DNA of 64,000 bases from Lota lota (taxonomy: Eukaryota > Chordata > Actinopteri > Gadiformes > Lotidae), in assembly GCA_026745465.1 (NCBI GenBank), contig JACYXH010000477.1:119501-183500 (forward strand), given 5' to 3'. The notes under the pieces were generated by a model. The model was given only the letters and a program-made list of their open reading frames with translations. It made no database searches and was not told where the DNA came from. The position numbers and the translations under genes were made by a program. Shown here in pieces: positions 36,370 to 47,900 of this stretch (position 1 is its first letter; each line of letters opens with the position of its first letter).

Positions 36370-39300
36370 GGCTCTCGGGCTTCAACCGCTCCTCCCTGGG
36401 CCTAGCCTCGTTCAGCGGACCGTCCTCAATGATGGAGCCCGGCTCTTCCACACCCAGCACTCGCTCCAGCACCTGCAGCCAATCCCGCAGGACTTCGCCC
36501 AGAGCGGCTGGGTCCATCAGGACGAAGGGATCCTGGATCTGGGAGCTGAGTTTGGTATAAATAAATAACAGTTCTTAAAACGTCACATGTATCCTCTTGA
36601 GCCTGTGGAAAACGTTTTCTTTGTATTTGTATGGTTGGTGGGTACTTACGTCGCTCGCTCTGTTGCTGTTCGGAGTTCCTGCAGGTCATTCTCAGTGTTC
36701 GCCATCTCAGTACAAACTCTGTGCAGCGCATTTATAAAACAGTAGTGACAGTCAGTAGTGTGGAGTTAATCATTGACGCTACCGTTAACAGAGAGAGGAA
36801 ACGCTCAGTGCTTTACTTCCTGAGCAATCTTTTCTGTACCACACTTTGGTAAACACAAGTAACTAGTTAGATGGTAAATTGCTGGTTTGCTCTCGGGGCA
36901 CAACTACAACTCATTAGGTACTCACTCATTGTCCATATCTTCTGAAGATGGGGATGTAGTTGCTAACACTTCAACCTGTGTGTCAGAACGCTGCCAAAGA
37001 TCACTGTTCATCTGGAGAGTGTTAATCTTTTCGGTTGTCTTCTTAACAAAACTAGAGACACTGGGGGAAATGAAGAAAACATACAAACAATCAATGAATT
37101 TGTTCTTTTTGGACCTTTGTAGACCTTATGATGGTGCCATAATTATCTGGGTTCTCTTGATATTTTCCACACAACCCCAAAGATCAGAATAGGTCAATTA
37201 GACACATACTGGGAGCCACTTGTGTATAAAAGTGCTTCTACAGTCGTAATGCGCGCGTGCACACACCCACCCACCCACCCACCCACCCACCCACCCACCC
37301 ACCCACCCACCCACACACACACACCTGTCTTTGACAGCCTGCAGTGCAATGCGGTGCTGTTTGGGGCGGAAGGAGAGGTTGAGGTGGAACGGCATGCTGG
37401 ACTCGGGTCGCTCGGCCTCTGCGCCCTGGGGATCTGGGTGAAGATGGAGGCGAGAGCCAGAGCAGAGAACAGAGAGGATGGATGGAGGACTGGAGGGAGG
37501 GGGAGCATGCAAGCCGATGGTGCCAGAGGGCCAAACACCGCTACGCAGACAATGTCAAATAATATATTGAAGAAGAGAAATGGAAAAAAACAGAAATTCA
37601 ACAACAAAAAACAAACAGGTGTGTGCAGAATAGGATGGAACAGATAAAGATTTATATTAAGGGTGATCAGATATGACAGTATCATTCACAGAAAAGGCCA
37701 TTTATTATCAGGATAATGAGCAGGCCCATGAATATTTGATAATAAAAAATAGTTTGAGGAAACTAATCGTCTCAGTCACATTTGTATTACTGATTCTTGT
37801 TTGAATGATACGTCTTGATTTAGCATTTCTGTTAATGCCAAAATGTAATGGGCATTTCTTATTTGTTTTGCATAAACTGTACTTTTACATTTTGGCAGAT
37901 TGGAAAACCCTCAAAAGTGAGGGTTCACAGAAAGACGTGGTGACTCAAACTAAGATGACCCTGTTTGGTGAAATGATTCATTAAGGAAATGTTTTCAACA
38001 TGTATTTCCAGAATACCACCGAACGTTTCCGAGCACAGCCAGCCGTTTACCATGGTCAACCTGATCCTCCTCCGGTCCAAACGCAAACTCCTTGAGTCTC
38101 TCCTCCTCGGACATGGATTGGTTGATGAAGGAGCCCGTCTCTTCCTCTGATTGGCTCCCTCGACGGCTGATGACCCGATAGATGCCACAATCCAAGACGT
38201 TGAAGCTCTCCTGCAGAATCATTCAAAACAGACGAGGAAAATTGTCAATGCAGATGCTGTGTGCTTTGTGGGTTCCAGTCATGTTATACACATAGTAGCA
38301 GTCATTTTACGTTCATAAACATTCTTTTTGGGACAAGATTTGAATGTACATGACAATTGGCATTATGCTACTTCCTAGTCAATCCGATCCCAGTTTTGTC
38401 ACTACCAGGGCAAAACAAAAAGCCCCATAGGAACGACCCATAGCAGACAATTATGGACAGCAATTAAGAACTACAAAAATAACATTACTACAGTATGCCT
38501 GTAGTAATAGTGTGCAGCCACAATATTACACGCCATTAACTTTTATAGTGGAATCAAAACCTCAACAATCAGAAAGAATAACTCCAAACTGACCAAACTC
38601 ACATGGGAGGAAATGCTGCTCCGGCGGCTGCTGGAGGCGGAGTCCAGAGGCTCCAGCCTGGAAATGACCTCGTCCAGCTGACCAATGAGCTCCAGGTGAG
38701 AGGCGGGACTGAGCTGTGTCCTCAGGTGCTCCATGCGGTCGATGGGGATCAACTTCCTGGTCTGAACGGCGTCAGAGACGGTGGCAAAAACGCAATGAAA
38801 GACTCTTTGTTAGCGAATTGAAAACCAACCTTTCCTCCCCGGCATCTGAATCAAATTGAGAACATTTTGCGTATCATGCGCCATCTTTTAGTTACTGATC
38901 TCCGTGTGTATCGTCTGTGTCAAATCTCATGCTGTAAATGAGTAAATTGATGTTTCCATTTACCCAAGCTGCACAGACACTGATTTACCCTGGTCGTTTT
39001 TTTTTTTAGGTACTTAATAAATTCATTTAATTGACTTCTCCGTAGCTATTGTGGTATATATCCATCTACCTACCCACCTACAAACCTACCTAGCCATCTA
39101 TATATATCTGTCTACCTAGCTATCTATCTATCTACCAACCTACCTAGCCATCTATCTATCTGTCTACCTAGCCATCTATCTATCTGTCTACCAACCTATC
39201 TATCTATCTGTCTACCAACCTACCTAGCCATCTATCTATCTGTCTACCAACCTATCTAGCCATCTATCTGTCTACCAACCTATCTATCTATCTGTCTACC

Positions 39301-40297
39301 AACCTACCTAGCCCTCTATCTATCTGTCTACCAACCTACCTAGCCCTCTATCTATCTGTCTACCTAGCCATCTATCTATCTGTCTACCAACCTATCTATC
39401 TATCTGTCTACCAACCTACCTAGCCATCTATCTATCTGTCTACTAACCTACCTAGCCATCTATCTATCTGTCTACCTAGCCATCTATCTATCTGTCTACT
39501 AACCTACCTAGCCATCTATCTATCTGTCTACCAACCTACCTAGCCATCTATCTATCTGTCTACCAACCTATCTATCTGTCTACTAACCTACCTAGCCATC
39601 TATCTATCTGTCTACTAACCTACCTAGCCCTCTATCTATCTGTCTACCAACCTATCTATCTGTCTACTAACCTACCTAGCCATCTATCTATCTGTCTACC
39701 TAGCCATCTATCTATCTGTCTACCTAGCCATCTATCTATCTGTCTACCAACCTATCTATCTATCTATCTATCTGTCTACCAACCTATCTATCTATCTGTC
39801 TACCAACCTACCTAGCCATCTATCTATCGGTCTACTAACCTACCTAGCCCTCTATCTATCTACCAACCTACCTAGCCCTCTATCTATCTGTCTACCAACC
39901 TATCTATCTGTCTACTAACCTACCTAGCCATCTATCTATCTGTCTACCTAGCCATCTATCTATCTGTCTACCTAGCTATCTATCTATCTGTCTACCTAGC
40001 CATCTACCTAGCTATCTATCTATCTGTCTACCAACCTACCTAGCCATCTATCTATCTGTCTACCTAGCTATCTAGCTATCTGTCTACCAACCTATCTATC
40101 TATCTATCTACCAACCTACCTAGCCCTCTATCTATCTGTCTACCAACCTACCTAGCCATCTATCTATCTGTCTACCAACCTACCTAGCCATCTATCTATC
40201 TGTCTACCAACCTATCTATCTGTCTACTAACCTACCTAGCCATCTATCTATCTGTCTACCAACCTATCTATCTATCTGTCTACCAACCTACCTAGCC

Positions 40298-40333
<36 letters not shown>

Positions 40334-43117
40334 GTCTACCTAGCTATCTATCTAGCCGCTGTGGCGGGAGACCCCTCACCCTGCTGGGGACGAAGGCGTG
40401 GGGGAACATGCAGCAGACGGTGGCGGCCAGGACCCAAGACTCCCTGCGCAGGAGCCGCTCCGCACACCGCTCCGCCGACAGCAGAGACAGATGGGACAGC
40501 TGCCCGTTGCCGTGGAGACAGAAGAGCTCGCTGCGGTGCACCGCAATGTCCACCACATCTGGAAAGGACAAAGTGTTTGAGATATTGTTCGTTTCCCCCA
40601 AAAAAAGAAAGCATTTAAAAATATAGATACATTTTCAACATTTGATGCTAAAATCGTACCGATTTTAGTTACATTTACAAAAGCGACATTTTAGGAGACA
40701 AAGTAGTTCTCACCTTTAATTTCGCTCCACAGAAGCACCTGGCCGCTCTGGGGTCTAAAGATGTAGATGGCTGAATCAGTCCAGGTCAGCAGGTGTTGAT
40801 CTCTGCAAAGATACGCACAGCTTTCATTTTCTGAATCGTTAGAACGGTTTCTAAATGATGATACCAACAAAACGTAAAATGACGCTAGAACTTTACCCCA
40901 AATAAAGTAGTTTTGAAAAGGCAATAGACTGCGAGCTCCTCTGTGCTGGGCTGTAAAGTGGTTCGCTTCTGCATGGGTTGAAAGAACAAAAACTGATTTT
41001 TTATTGTTTTGCTCTTCAACAAAATATACAAAACAGACAGATATGAGCAGGCTCATACTTGTAGCTGATGAGTGGCAGAGGAGGGCAGGCGAGCAGCTGT
41101 TTGAACTGGTGGGTGCTCAGGACTTCGCCGCTGAAGCTGGACTCCCATATCCGAGAGCCGGGCCGGGCGCAGTACAGCAGCGGGGGCTGCCCCACCGCCA
41201 GGCTGCGGCTCTGGGGGAAAAAACAAGCGCCGTATTCCCCATCACGCTCCTTGTTTCCAATGCGCCAAAACTTCTCCCTACGAGGAACACATAAAAAGAC
41301 AGCATTGCTTATAGATAACAGAGAAAAAAGGAAGTACGGAGTGTGTCTTTTTAGCAATTTGGTTGAATTGAAGATCCCCTTAAATGCTCAAATACTTCTC
41401 CTCTCACCAGCATACTGCCCTAAACTCAGAGTTATGTTACACCTGTGAGACAGAGAGCGGCCCTTTTGAATAATCGCACCTCTCCGTGTCACACAGGTAG
41501 CAGCGGCTCAGCGAGGACACCAGCAGGCGGCCATCTTGGTAGCCCAGCTGAACGACTCGAGAGTCCACGGTCGTGACAGTCTGAACGGGAAAAATTACGA
41601 ATGTCGATGCCTAAAATAATAATACACAAAACAGCCGTCAAATGAGAAAAGCTATTAAATAATCAGGAAGGATTAGTTACCAAATGGCAAATATGAGAAG
41701 GAAATAAGTGAATGGAGAGATTTTTTTGGTTTGTTAGCTAAGATAATTGTAGGCTACACTCATAATAGTAATAAATAAATAAATAATAATAATAATAATA
41801 ATAATAATAACTTTAAATTTATAAAGTGCCTTTCCAGGGGCTTTACACATAGAAATACAACAAACAAATACAGGAACAGAAAATAATAATAGCAAAGATT
41901 ACCAAGGATGGCATAAATTAACTAGAGACCATAGGCCTTGGTGAACCGGCACGTTTTCAGTTGTTACTCCCTCATTTATCCTTGGGCTCAAATACACTGT
42001 TAAATACGTTTTCTGTAATCCAATTAACACACTGACAAAAAAGGTATGCAATATATTTCACAATAATCCTCTTCTATACCAAAACATCCAAAAGGTCTGT
42101 CTCCCTCTTCGGTCTTAGTGACTACGGGGCACCTCCTGCCCCGACATTGCATTGATTTCGTATCGTATTGAAACCGGATACCTTGCCCAGTTTGGTGGAG
42201 CCCGAACGCAGGAAGGACACCTTGCCTCCCAGGTCTCCTGCGAACACGCGGAGAGAGCCGCTGTCCCAGCAGAGCGACGTGATCTGCTGTCCACGGTGCT
42301 CCCAGGACATGCTGACCCTCTCCGGCCGCCCACGCCGCTCCAGCTGGAGCTCCCACACCGCCACCAGACCCTGGCTGAACAACGGCCAACCAACACAAAC
42401 AACAACAATGACTTGGGTGTTCCGACTCCTAGCAGAAAGGCAGGCAACCTTGACTGTGCAAGATGCTTCACTATTATACCTGCTCCTCAATTCAAGGGTT
42501 CTGAATTTCCTTTATTTTTATGAAAGTGTCTGAATGTATTTAACAGAACGGATAAACTTCATTGGAGTGTTTCACGGCATCTCCTCTAACCTTGTTGCCA
42601 CGGCAATAAAGTCTTCATCGCTGGGGCAGCATGCCACCTGAATAATAGACCCTTCCTGAAACAACAGCAAGCAATCAAACACTGATTATAAAGTTTCAAT
42701 ACAATACGGTTGCGTTCTAGAACGATAAAAATCAGTATAACATCCAATGATGCAGTAAATAATAACGTTTGGCCTGTATAGTACCTTGTGAGTTAAAATA
42801 AGTCTCTGCTTCCAACCGTCCCTCTGAATGAGGTGCAACCCTCCTGCAGAAGTTCCTAAGGCCAGCCACCTTTTTGACACTGCCAAGCAGGTACACTGTA
42901 AGAGATGCATGAAAAGCATGAACACGTGAGAACCAACCTGAGATAATTGACATCAACTGCCCTGCATGAATGAAGCGTAATGATGCATATGATGACGACG
43001 TAGGCCTACCTTCAATCTGCCAGAATCCAAGCGAAGGGCAGAAAGCAGCGGATCGAGGCAATCAAATTCCGCTAGTACATGACTTTGGCTCTCAGGCACC
43101 ACTGGTACGAGAGGCAT
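33316..43117 (-). CDS. hps5: HPS5, subunit of BLOC-2 (Hermansky-Pudlak syndrome 5 protein)
   Basis: BLOC-2 subunit that directs endosomal cargo to lysosome-related organelles such as melanosomes. The start at 43117 gives [19 protein letters not shown], matching the family start; an upstream in-frame ATG (43207) is less likely. The first coding exon is 43010-43117. The N-terminal WD40-like propeller follows in exons near 42840-42898, 42587-42656, 42184-42375, 41480-41580, 41063-41281, 40895-40970, 40706-40803 and 40378-40560 ([44 protein letters not shown]). A Ser-rich hinge follows ([25 protein letters not shown]), then a repeat-bearing exon (35757-36530). The helical C-terminal half has [35 protein letters not shown] and RFLWSQHA before TAA. 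Expected length is about 1,100 residues. Gtf2h1 lies upstream on the same strand. Confidence 0.94.
35280..35400. repeat. SINE-like fragment in an hps5 intron
   Basis: The B-box-like GGGTTCAAATCCCTGCC near 35290 followed by 'ggaaggttccgg' and 'ctaaacgac/cttaacgacgtgtctctgagtaa' resembles the body of tRNA-derived fish SINEs. No clear A-box was seen. Confidence 0.45.
35997..36142 (-). repeat. Coding 15-bp VNTR in hps5 (Pro-Val-Glu pentapeptides)
   Basis: About nine 15-bp units encode V(P/L/A)VEP pentapeptides on the hps5 strand: five VPVEP, two VLVEP and two VAVEP. All units keep the frame. The graded variants (P, then L, then A) suggest stepwise duplication. Confidence 0.93.
36181..36369 (-). 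repeat. Coding poly-Glu and poly-Gln tracts in hps5
   Basis: A (GAG)n tract at about 36181-36217 encodes 12 Glu. A (CAG)n tract at about 36325-36366 encodes nine Gln, one Lys and three Gln. Both are in the same exon as the 15-bp VNTR. Confidence 0.92.
37261..37324. repeat. (CCCA)n tract at an hps5 splice donor
   Basis: About twelve CCCA units plus (CA)n. On the hps5 strand this is (GT)n then (GGGT)n immediately following the exon edge at 37325, so the donor GTGTGT is itself repeat sequence. GGGT arrays can form G-quadruplexes in the transcript. Confidence 0.93.
39058..40357. repeat. 1.3-kb higher-order tetranucleotide array in an hps5 intron
   Basis: An array of CTAT, CTGT, CTAC, CAAC and CTAG words is assembled into longer blocks of about 20-40 bp such as 'tagccatctatctatctgtc' + 'taccaacctacc', repeated dozens of times with variants. 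It starts with pure CTAC/CTAT and ends with a longer (TATC)n run at 40296-40335. It ends about 20 bp from the donor of the hps5 exon beginning at about 40378. Confidence 0.95.
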
Positions 43118-44932
43118 TGTGAATGGCAATCCTCCAAATCCCAATCGGCAACTAATGGAAAACAGTGGAAATGCTGTTTTGAAGAGCTTACGAAGGTTCT
43201 TGGACATTGCTCTTCAACTCGCCTCATGACTCACATTTGCATACCAAGACCTTAGCTGCAACTTGAGTCACATCATATGACTTGATACCCATCCACTTTC
43301 GAATTTAAATTAGTTCCACTAATCATTGCTTCAGCCAGGGTCAATTGAGACTACTAGTCATACAATAACCAATATTAAGCGTGTTTGTTGAAGGAATACT
43401 TATTTCTTCTACTCTACACAGCCTAATTTACATGCCACATTACGTTGACGCCAATCTCGCAAAGAGCTGTACAAACTCAAAACGTGGTTGCATTTCAGGA
43501 AACGTTTCAGAACGCATCTGGAGATGATAAACACATCGAAAACGCTTAATTAAAGGCAGCTTTAAATTCCATTCCAAATCGGAACTGGTGGGGTACTTTT
43601 ATTGTGCAAATCCGTCAATAGAGCTCCCTGCGCATCACGAGACCCGGGTCTGCTGACAGCAGGGTGACGGTTTATGGAGGGGTTTAGGACATGCCAACGA
43701 AATAATAAACGGCACACCAACTCCACAACAAGTAGACTTGAAAACACCGAGCTTCCGATTGCAAACAAGCCCTCGGTTAGTTTTGATCAAATCCAGAAAG
43801 CGGTGGTGATATCGTAAATATTAGGCTAACAATGTTAGCATATTGGCTAACCTGTACGTTGATCACCAGTCGTTCACAATGTTGGTTAGTAAACTTACCC
43901 GGTTTAGAATGGATGCATCTCTTTGATTACTGTTCTATATCAGGCCGATGCCACACTCCATTTACACATTTATAAATACGTTATCAACGACCAGAACGCT
44001 AGGTTTAACCAGAACCTTTCAAACAAACCAACTTGTGCCAAACTGTCTCCGCCGACGTTTGACGCAGAAGCGACAAGCGAACCTACCAACAGACTTCCTC
44101 AAAACATGGTTTCATTCATTAGCTCCGATCCACCGGTCACCTTTGTGAATCTGACTATGGAGAACCGCACGGGTTCGGTTCTCATCGCAGGGCGCAACAT
44201 GGCTTATCGCAGTTCCTATTGATCGAAATCCGAGATGGCTAGTGACTTAATCCATTTCACAGTAGCCTATAGAAGAAAAAAAACTGCGATTACGACATTA
44301 ACTTGTGATCACATTAAAAGGAGTGTAATGTTCTTTTATTTTTTTTATTACAGAACCAAAAACACTTTTCTTTTCATTCAAATGAACATGTCTTCAGTGC
44401 AGATAGAACGTGCAGACGTAACATACCAGTGAGCTGTAAGCAGGATTTGACCATACTTTTAACACTGAAATGTAAAAGGCCTTATTGCTATATCAACACC
44501 CCTCTACGTCCAGGTTAAGTGGAAAAAGATCACTGAATTCACCTGGTGTGCAATTATGGACAATTGCATTTGCAATTTCTCTTTCACAAGTCTTGCTCTG
44601 TGCACCATTGAAATTGTCTCCTGTCCTCCCCATCCACTGCCTCATATGTTTTCCTGAGAGCTGGGTATGTCTCAGATTTCCCTATGAGGTTTGGTCGTTT
44701 TGACCGTCACAAAGATGACCCTATCCATTATGGGAAACACAAAGCTTGTTGCAGGTGACCAAGAACAATGCAGTGTCTGATGCAGATGTTGGGATGTAAT
44801 AGTAGTTCCTATCTATATCAGACTCATGTGAGCCAAGTCCGTTGAGTCTGTCCCAGCAGTCCGGTTGGCTCGGCCATCCACTGTCCCCGTTTAAGCTGAT
44901 CCACGTCCCGCGTTAGATAGGCTATCAACCCC
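43118..44932. other. hps5 5' region and gtf2h1 3' untranslated region
   Basis: No coding exon is seen. On the minus strand a donor GTAAG (plus 43894-43898) follows sequence that could be a non-coding first exon of hps5 (43899 to about 44230). TTTATT at 44335-44340 is AATAAA for gtf2h1, about 590 bp after its stop. If both are right, gtf2h1 ends only 100-200 bp before hps5 begins. Confidence 0.4.
44335..44340 (-). terminator. Candidate poly(A) signal of gtf2h1
   Basis: AATAAA on the minus strand in an A/T-rich tract, the first good signal after the gtf2h1 stop. Confidence 0.5.
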
Positions 44933-47900
44933 TCAAGTCTTTCTCATCATCCGACGGGTTTGCCAAGCGTGGAATTTGTTGTAGGCCGTCTGCAACATCT
45001 CCTCCAAGTGGCCGGTAATCTGCAAGATGGTTATAGTGTCAAGAGATCAACCATTATGTTCTAGGGAATCATTGATTGATGCATAGAGACAAACATGAAA
45101 TCCCTTTGGAGTCTGGACTTACATTGGTACTTAAATACTGACGCTGGATCTTATCTTGAAAGGGCCGGAGTTTGGTCATCTGGAATCTCTCCAGGTTAGA
45201 CCGCATTTTTACCACCTGCAACAAAATGTCACAGATTGATACAAGAATCATAATTTCATTTACACAGATGGCAATATCATTATTTAGCAAAGAATCTAGT
45301 ATTTCCTGCAAATGCAAAGATGAATTATGTATAGAGTAACCAGGATACAAAATAAGCAAGAATAGTGGTTGCAAAAAATTGCCAAAATAGATTTATTACT
45401 GAACAGTTGTCATTTGTATCTGTTGTTCTATTTTGTTCCCAGTTTTATAACAAAAAACAACAATACAGTGTGTTGTGATGAAGACAAAACAGGTTGGGAC
45501 ATTGCTTGTAATAGTCATACTAAGATTCACTCACCTTCTCCTCTAAGAAGGGAGTGTTTACAGGAAAACATGTCCAGAAATGTCTCAACAACTCCCCAGC
45601 AGCCGTATACAGATGTTTTAACTCTCCTTGAACCTCACTGGGCACCATCTCTGAAAAATAAAGGACAGAATAATAATAGGTCTAGTAAACAACGTTAAAA
45701 AAAAGTATTCTCAGCAAGGATATGCTGCACAAATGTATAAAAACAAGATATGCAGTTGCTAGCATGATTAGCACTGCAGATGTTCAAAGCCAAGAAAGTG
45801 GAGGAACATGCTTACGATTGATGGCTTGCTGTGTGCCTGTCTGCATTAAGACTCCTCCTGGAGACAGAGCAGCGATGGCAGAACTAACAGCACTGCTGGT
45901 CAACACCTGCAAGCCATGTTAAAGAATAATTGCAGTAAGAGCGTACTTTATCGTTATTTGCAATTTGTCACTTGCTGTTGTGTCAGGCTTCCCACGATCT
46001 GCTCAAGTGTGCTATTTTCCCATGTTCCCTAGAATGACTTTCCCTACCCTCTCTCAACATCAGTGAGACAACATTCTGTGAATGGTACAATAAAAAAATT
46101 TAATAAACGAATCAAATGTATTCTAACGATATGTATTAAAGGCTTTATTATTAATTGTGAAAGCTCCACATATACAATGTGCCACACGGGTGATCAAATT
46201 TCCACCATCCTTTCATGACAACGACCACAGCATTAGAGAACTGGTGACTCGGCTGGGAGGGCTAGCATGGCAACGCTAACTTTAGCTTAGCCAGTGGTGC
46301 ATTCTAGAACACTCAATGGCAGCTTTTCGGTGCTGGAGTTCGATCCTGCACACCTCGTTATCGGGGAAAGACTCAGACCCAAACCAAAAAAAAAAAAAGA
46401 GTATTGGTTGTAACCAATACTCTGGTGAACATTTCGGAATGCAGCCATCTCTGAGGCTAGCAAGTTTATGCTCAAAAGTAAAAAAAAAGGTATATCCAAT
46501 GCATCACTACCAGACTGGCCCGGGACCGCATGTTGAAACCAAGAAGCACCTAGGCTCCCCGCTGCCACAACAGAATAAATCAGCCTGCTTTACAGTGACT
46601 ACCAGGCGGTTACCTCTTCTTACAAGCGGTTGTACAGAGATCATGGCCCAACCACCAAGCCCGCAAAGAGGAAGTGCATTCCGGATTTACGAGGCTGCAG
46701 GCCCAGCAAAAATGTGCGTGTCCTCTTACTAAATTACAGATTTCTAGCCATAGGAACATTGCGAAAATCCAATATGCAGTGATTCTGAGACAGAGCCCCT
46801 GAGTTGTGATCATATGGGTATTCAACTAATATCTGATACATATGGTTGAAGCTACAGCGATTTAAAAAGACATACTCTCCTATTAAACCCCATCGTAACT
46901 ACTGCAGCAATGTCTCTGTGTGACGTAGTAGCATCTAAATAAATTGTGGTTAGCCACAGCAAAGTTAAATACTACACAAAACAGTAAAATAGCACCTGTT
47001 GTGCGTTGTACATCACCAACAGACGCTTTATAACAATGTAAAAGTGTTTTAGGCTGTACTAGTACTTTAAAGCTAGGTCAGACAATTTATTTTAGAACCA
47101 TTTGTCCTATTTGTTTAGAAATCCTTTTTACATCCCGACAGCAATTAATAAATCAAATGCTGACAAAAAAAAAAGAGGAAAACATCCGGTATCTGTGACT
47201 TTCACAGAACTGTAATAAGCCCGCCCAACCGTTCTTTTAGGGTACCAACCAAATTACCTAGTACCCTTTCAAGTTAAATCAATCTGTACCATATTTGGTA
47301 CCTGAAAGACTTGAGAGCGCATCTGCTGGGTGAGAAAGTAGTAGTTTACGTTGGAGAGAAAGTGAGATGTTTTGGTACGTCCAAAACCTTAGTATGAAAC
47401 CAAAAGTACAAGAATGCATTCTGTTTACAGGGAAATATAACAGTATCTCAACCCGCCCTTATGAGGGGTTTTGTTTTGTGTGGTGTTTAAAATATTCTTA
47501 ATAAATAACAATGGTGGAATTGAAAAGTTTGGAATAATTTTTTACAACTGAAATTACACTGTTGTACAGTATACATGCTGTACAGTATGTGTGTACGATA
47601 ACCAAGCCTACCTTCCCATCGGTCTATCTACCTGCGCGCATTCTGCCGTGCACTAATTGCGCACGACCGCAGTCTTCTTCTGATAGAGAGATCTATTGTT
47701 AAAGCTAGCAAGCTATTCATGTGTTTTGTGGTGTGGGTTCGGAGATAGGCCTGAAAGGGAGGGGTGGGATTTTTTTCGTTTGGATACTTTCAAAATCGAG
47801 CATATTTGGCTGGTTTCACCAAAGTTGCCTACCCTCACTTTAAATGAATGTAAAACAAGTTCTCACCTGACAACTTGTTTATGGTTGAGTTGTATATATG

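Noticed and set aside
37222-37647. Plus-strand frame with Pro-Thr-His repeats
   Set aside because: Translation of the CCCA array antisense to hps5; no support as a gene.
39058-40357. Regularly spaced repeats resembling a CRISPR array
   Set aside because: The sequence is a vertebrate tetranucleotide array with no unique spacers, inside an hps5 intron.
43118-43207. N-terminal extension of HPS5 from the ATG at 43207
   Set aside because: Other HPS5 proteins start at the equivalent of [10 protein letters not shown]; the extra 30 residues look like translated 5' untranslated region.
43923-44222. Plus-strand 99-codon frame between hps5 and gtf2h1
   Set aside because: No recognisable homology or splice context; it overlaps the probable hps5 5' untranslated exon on the other strand.
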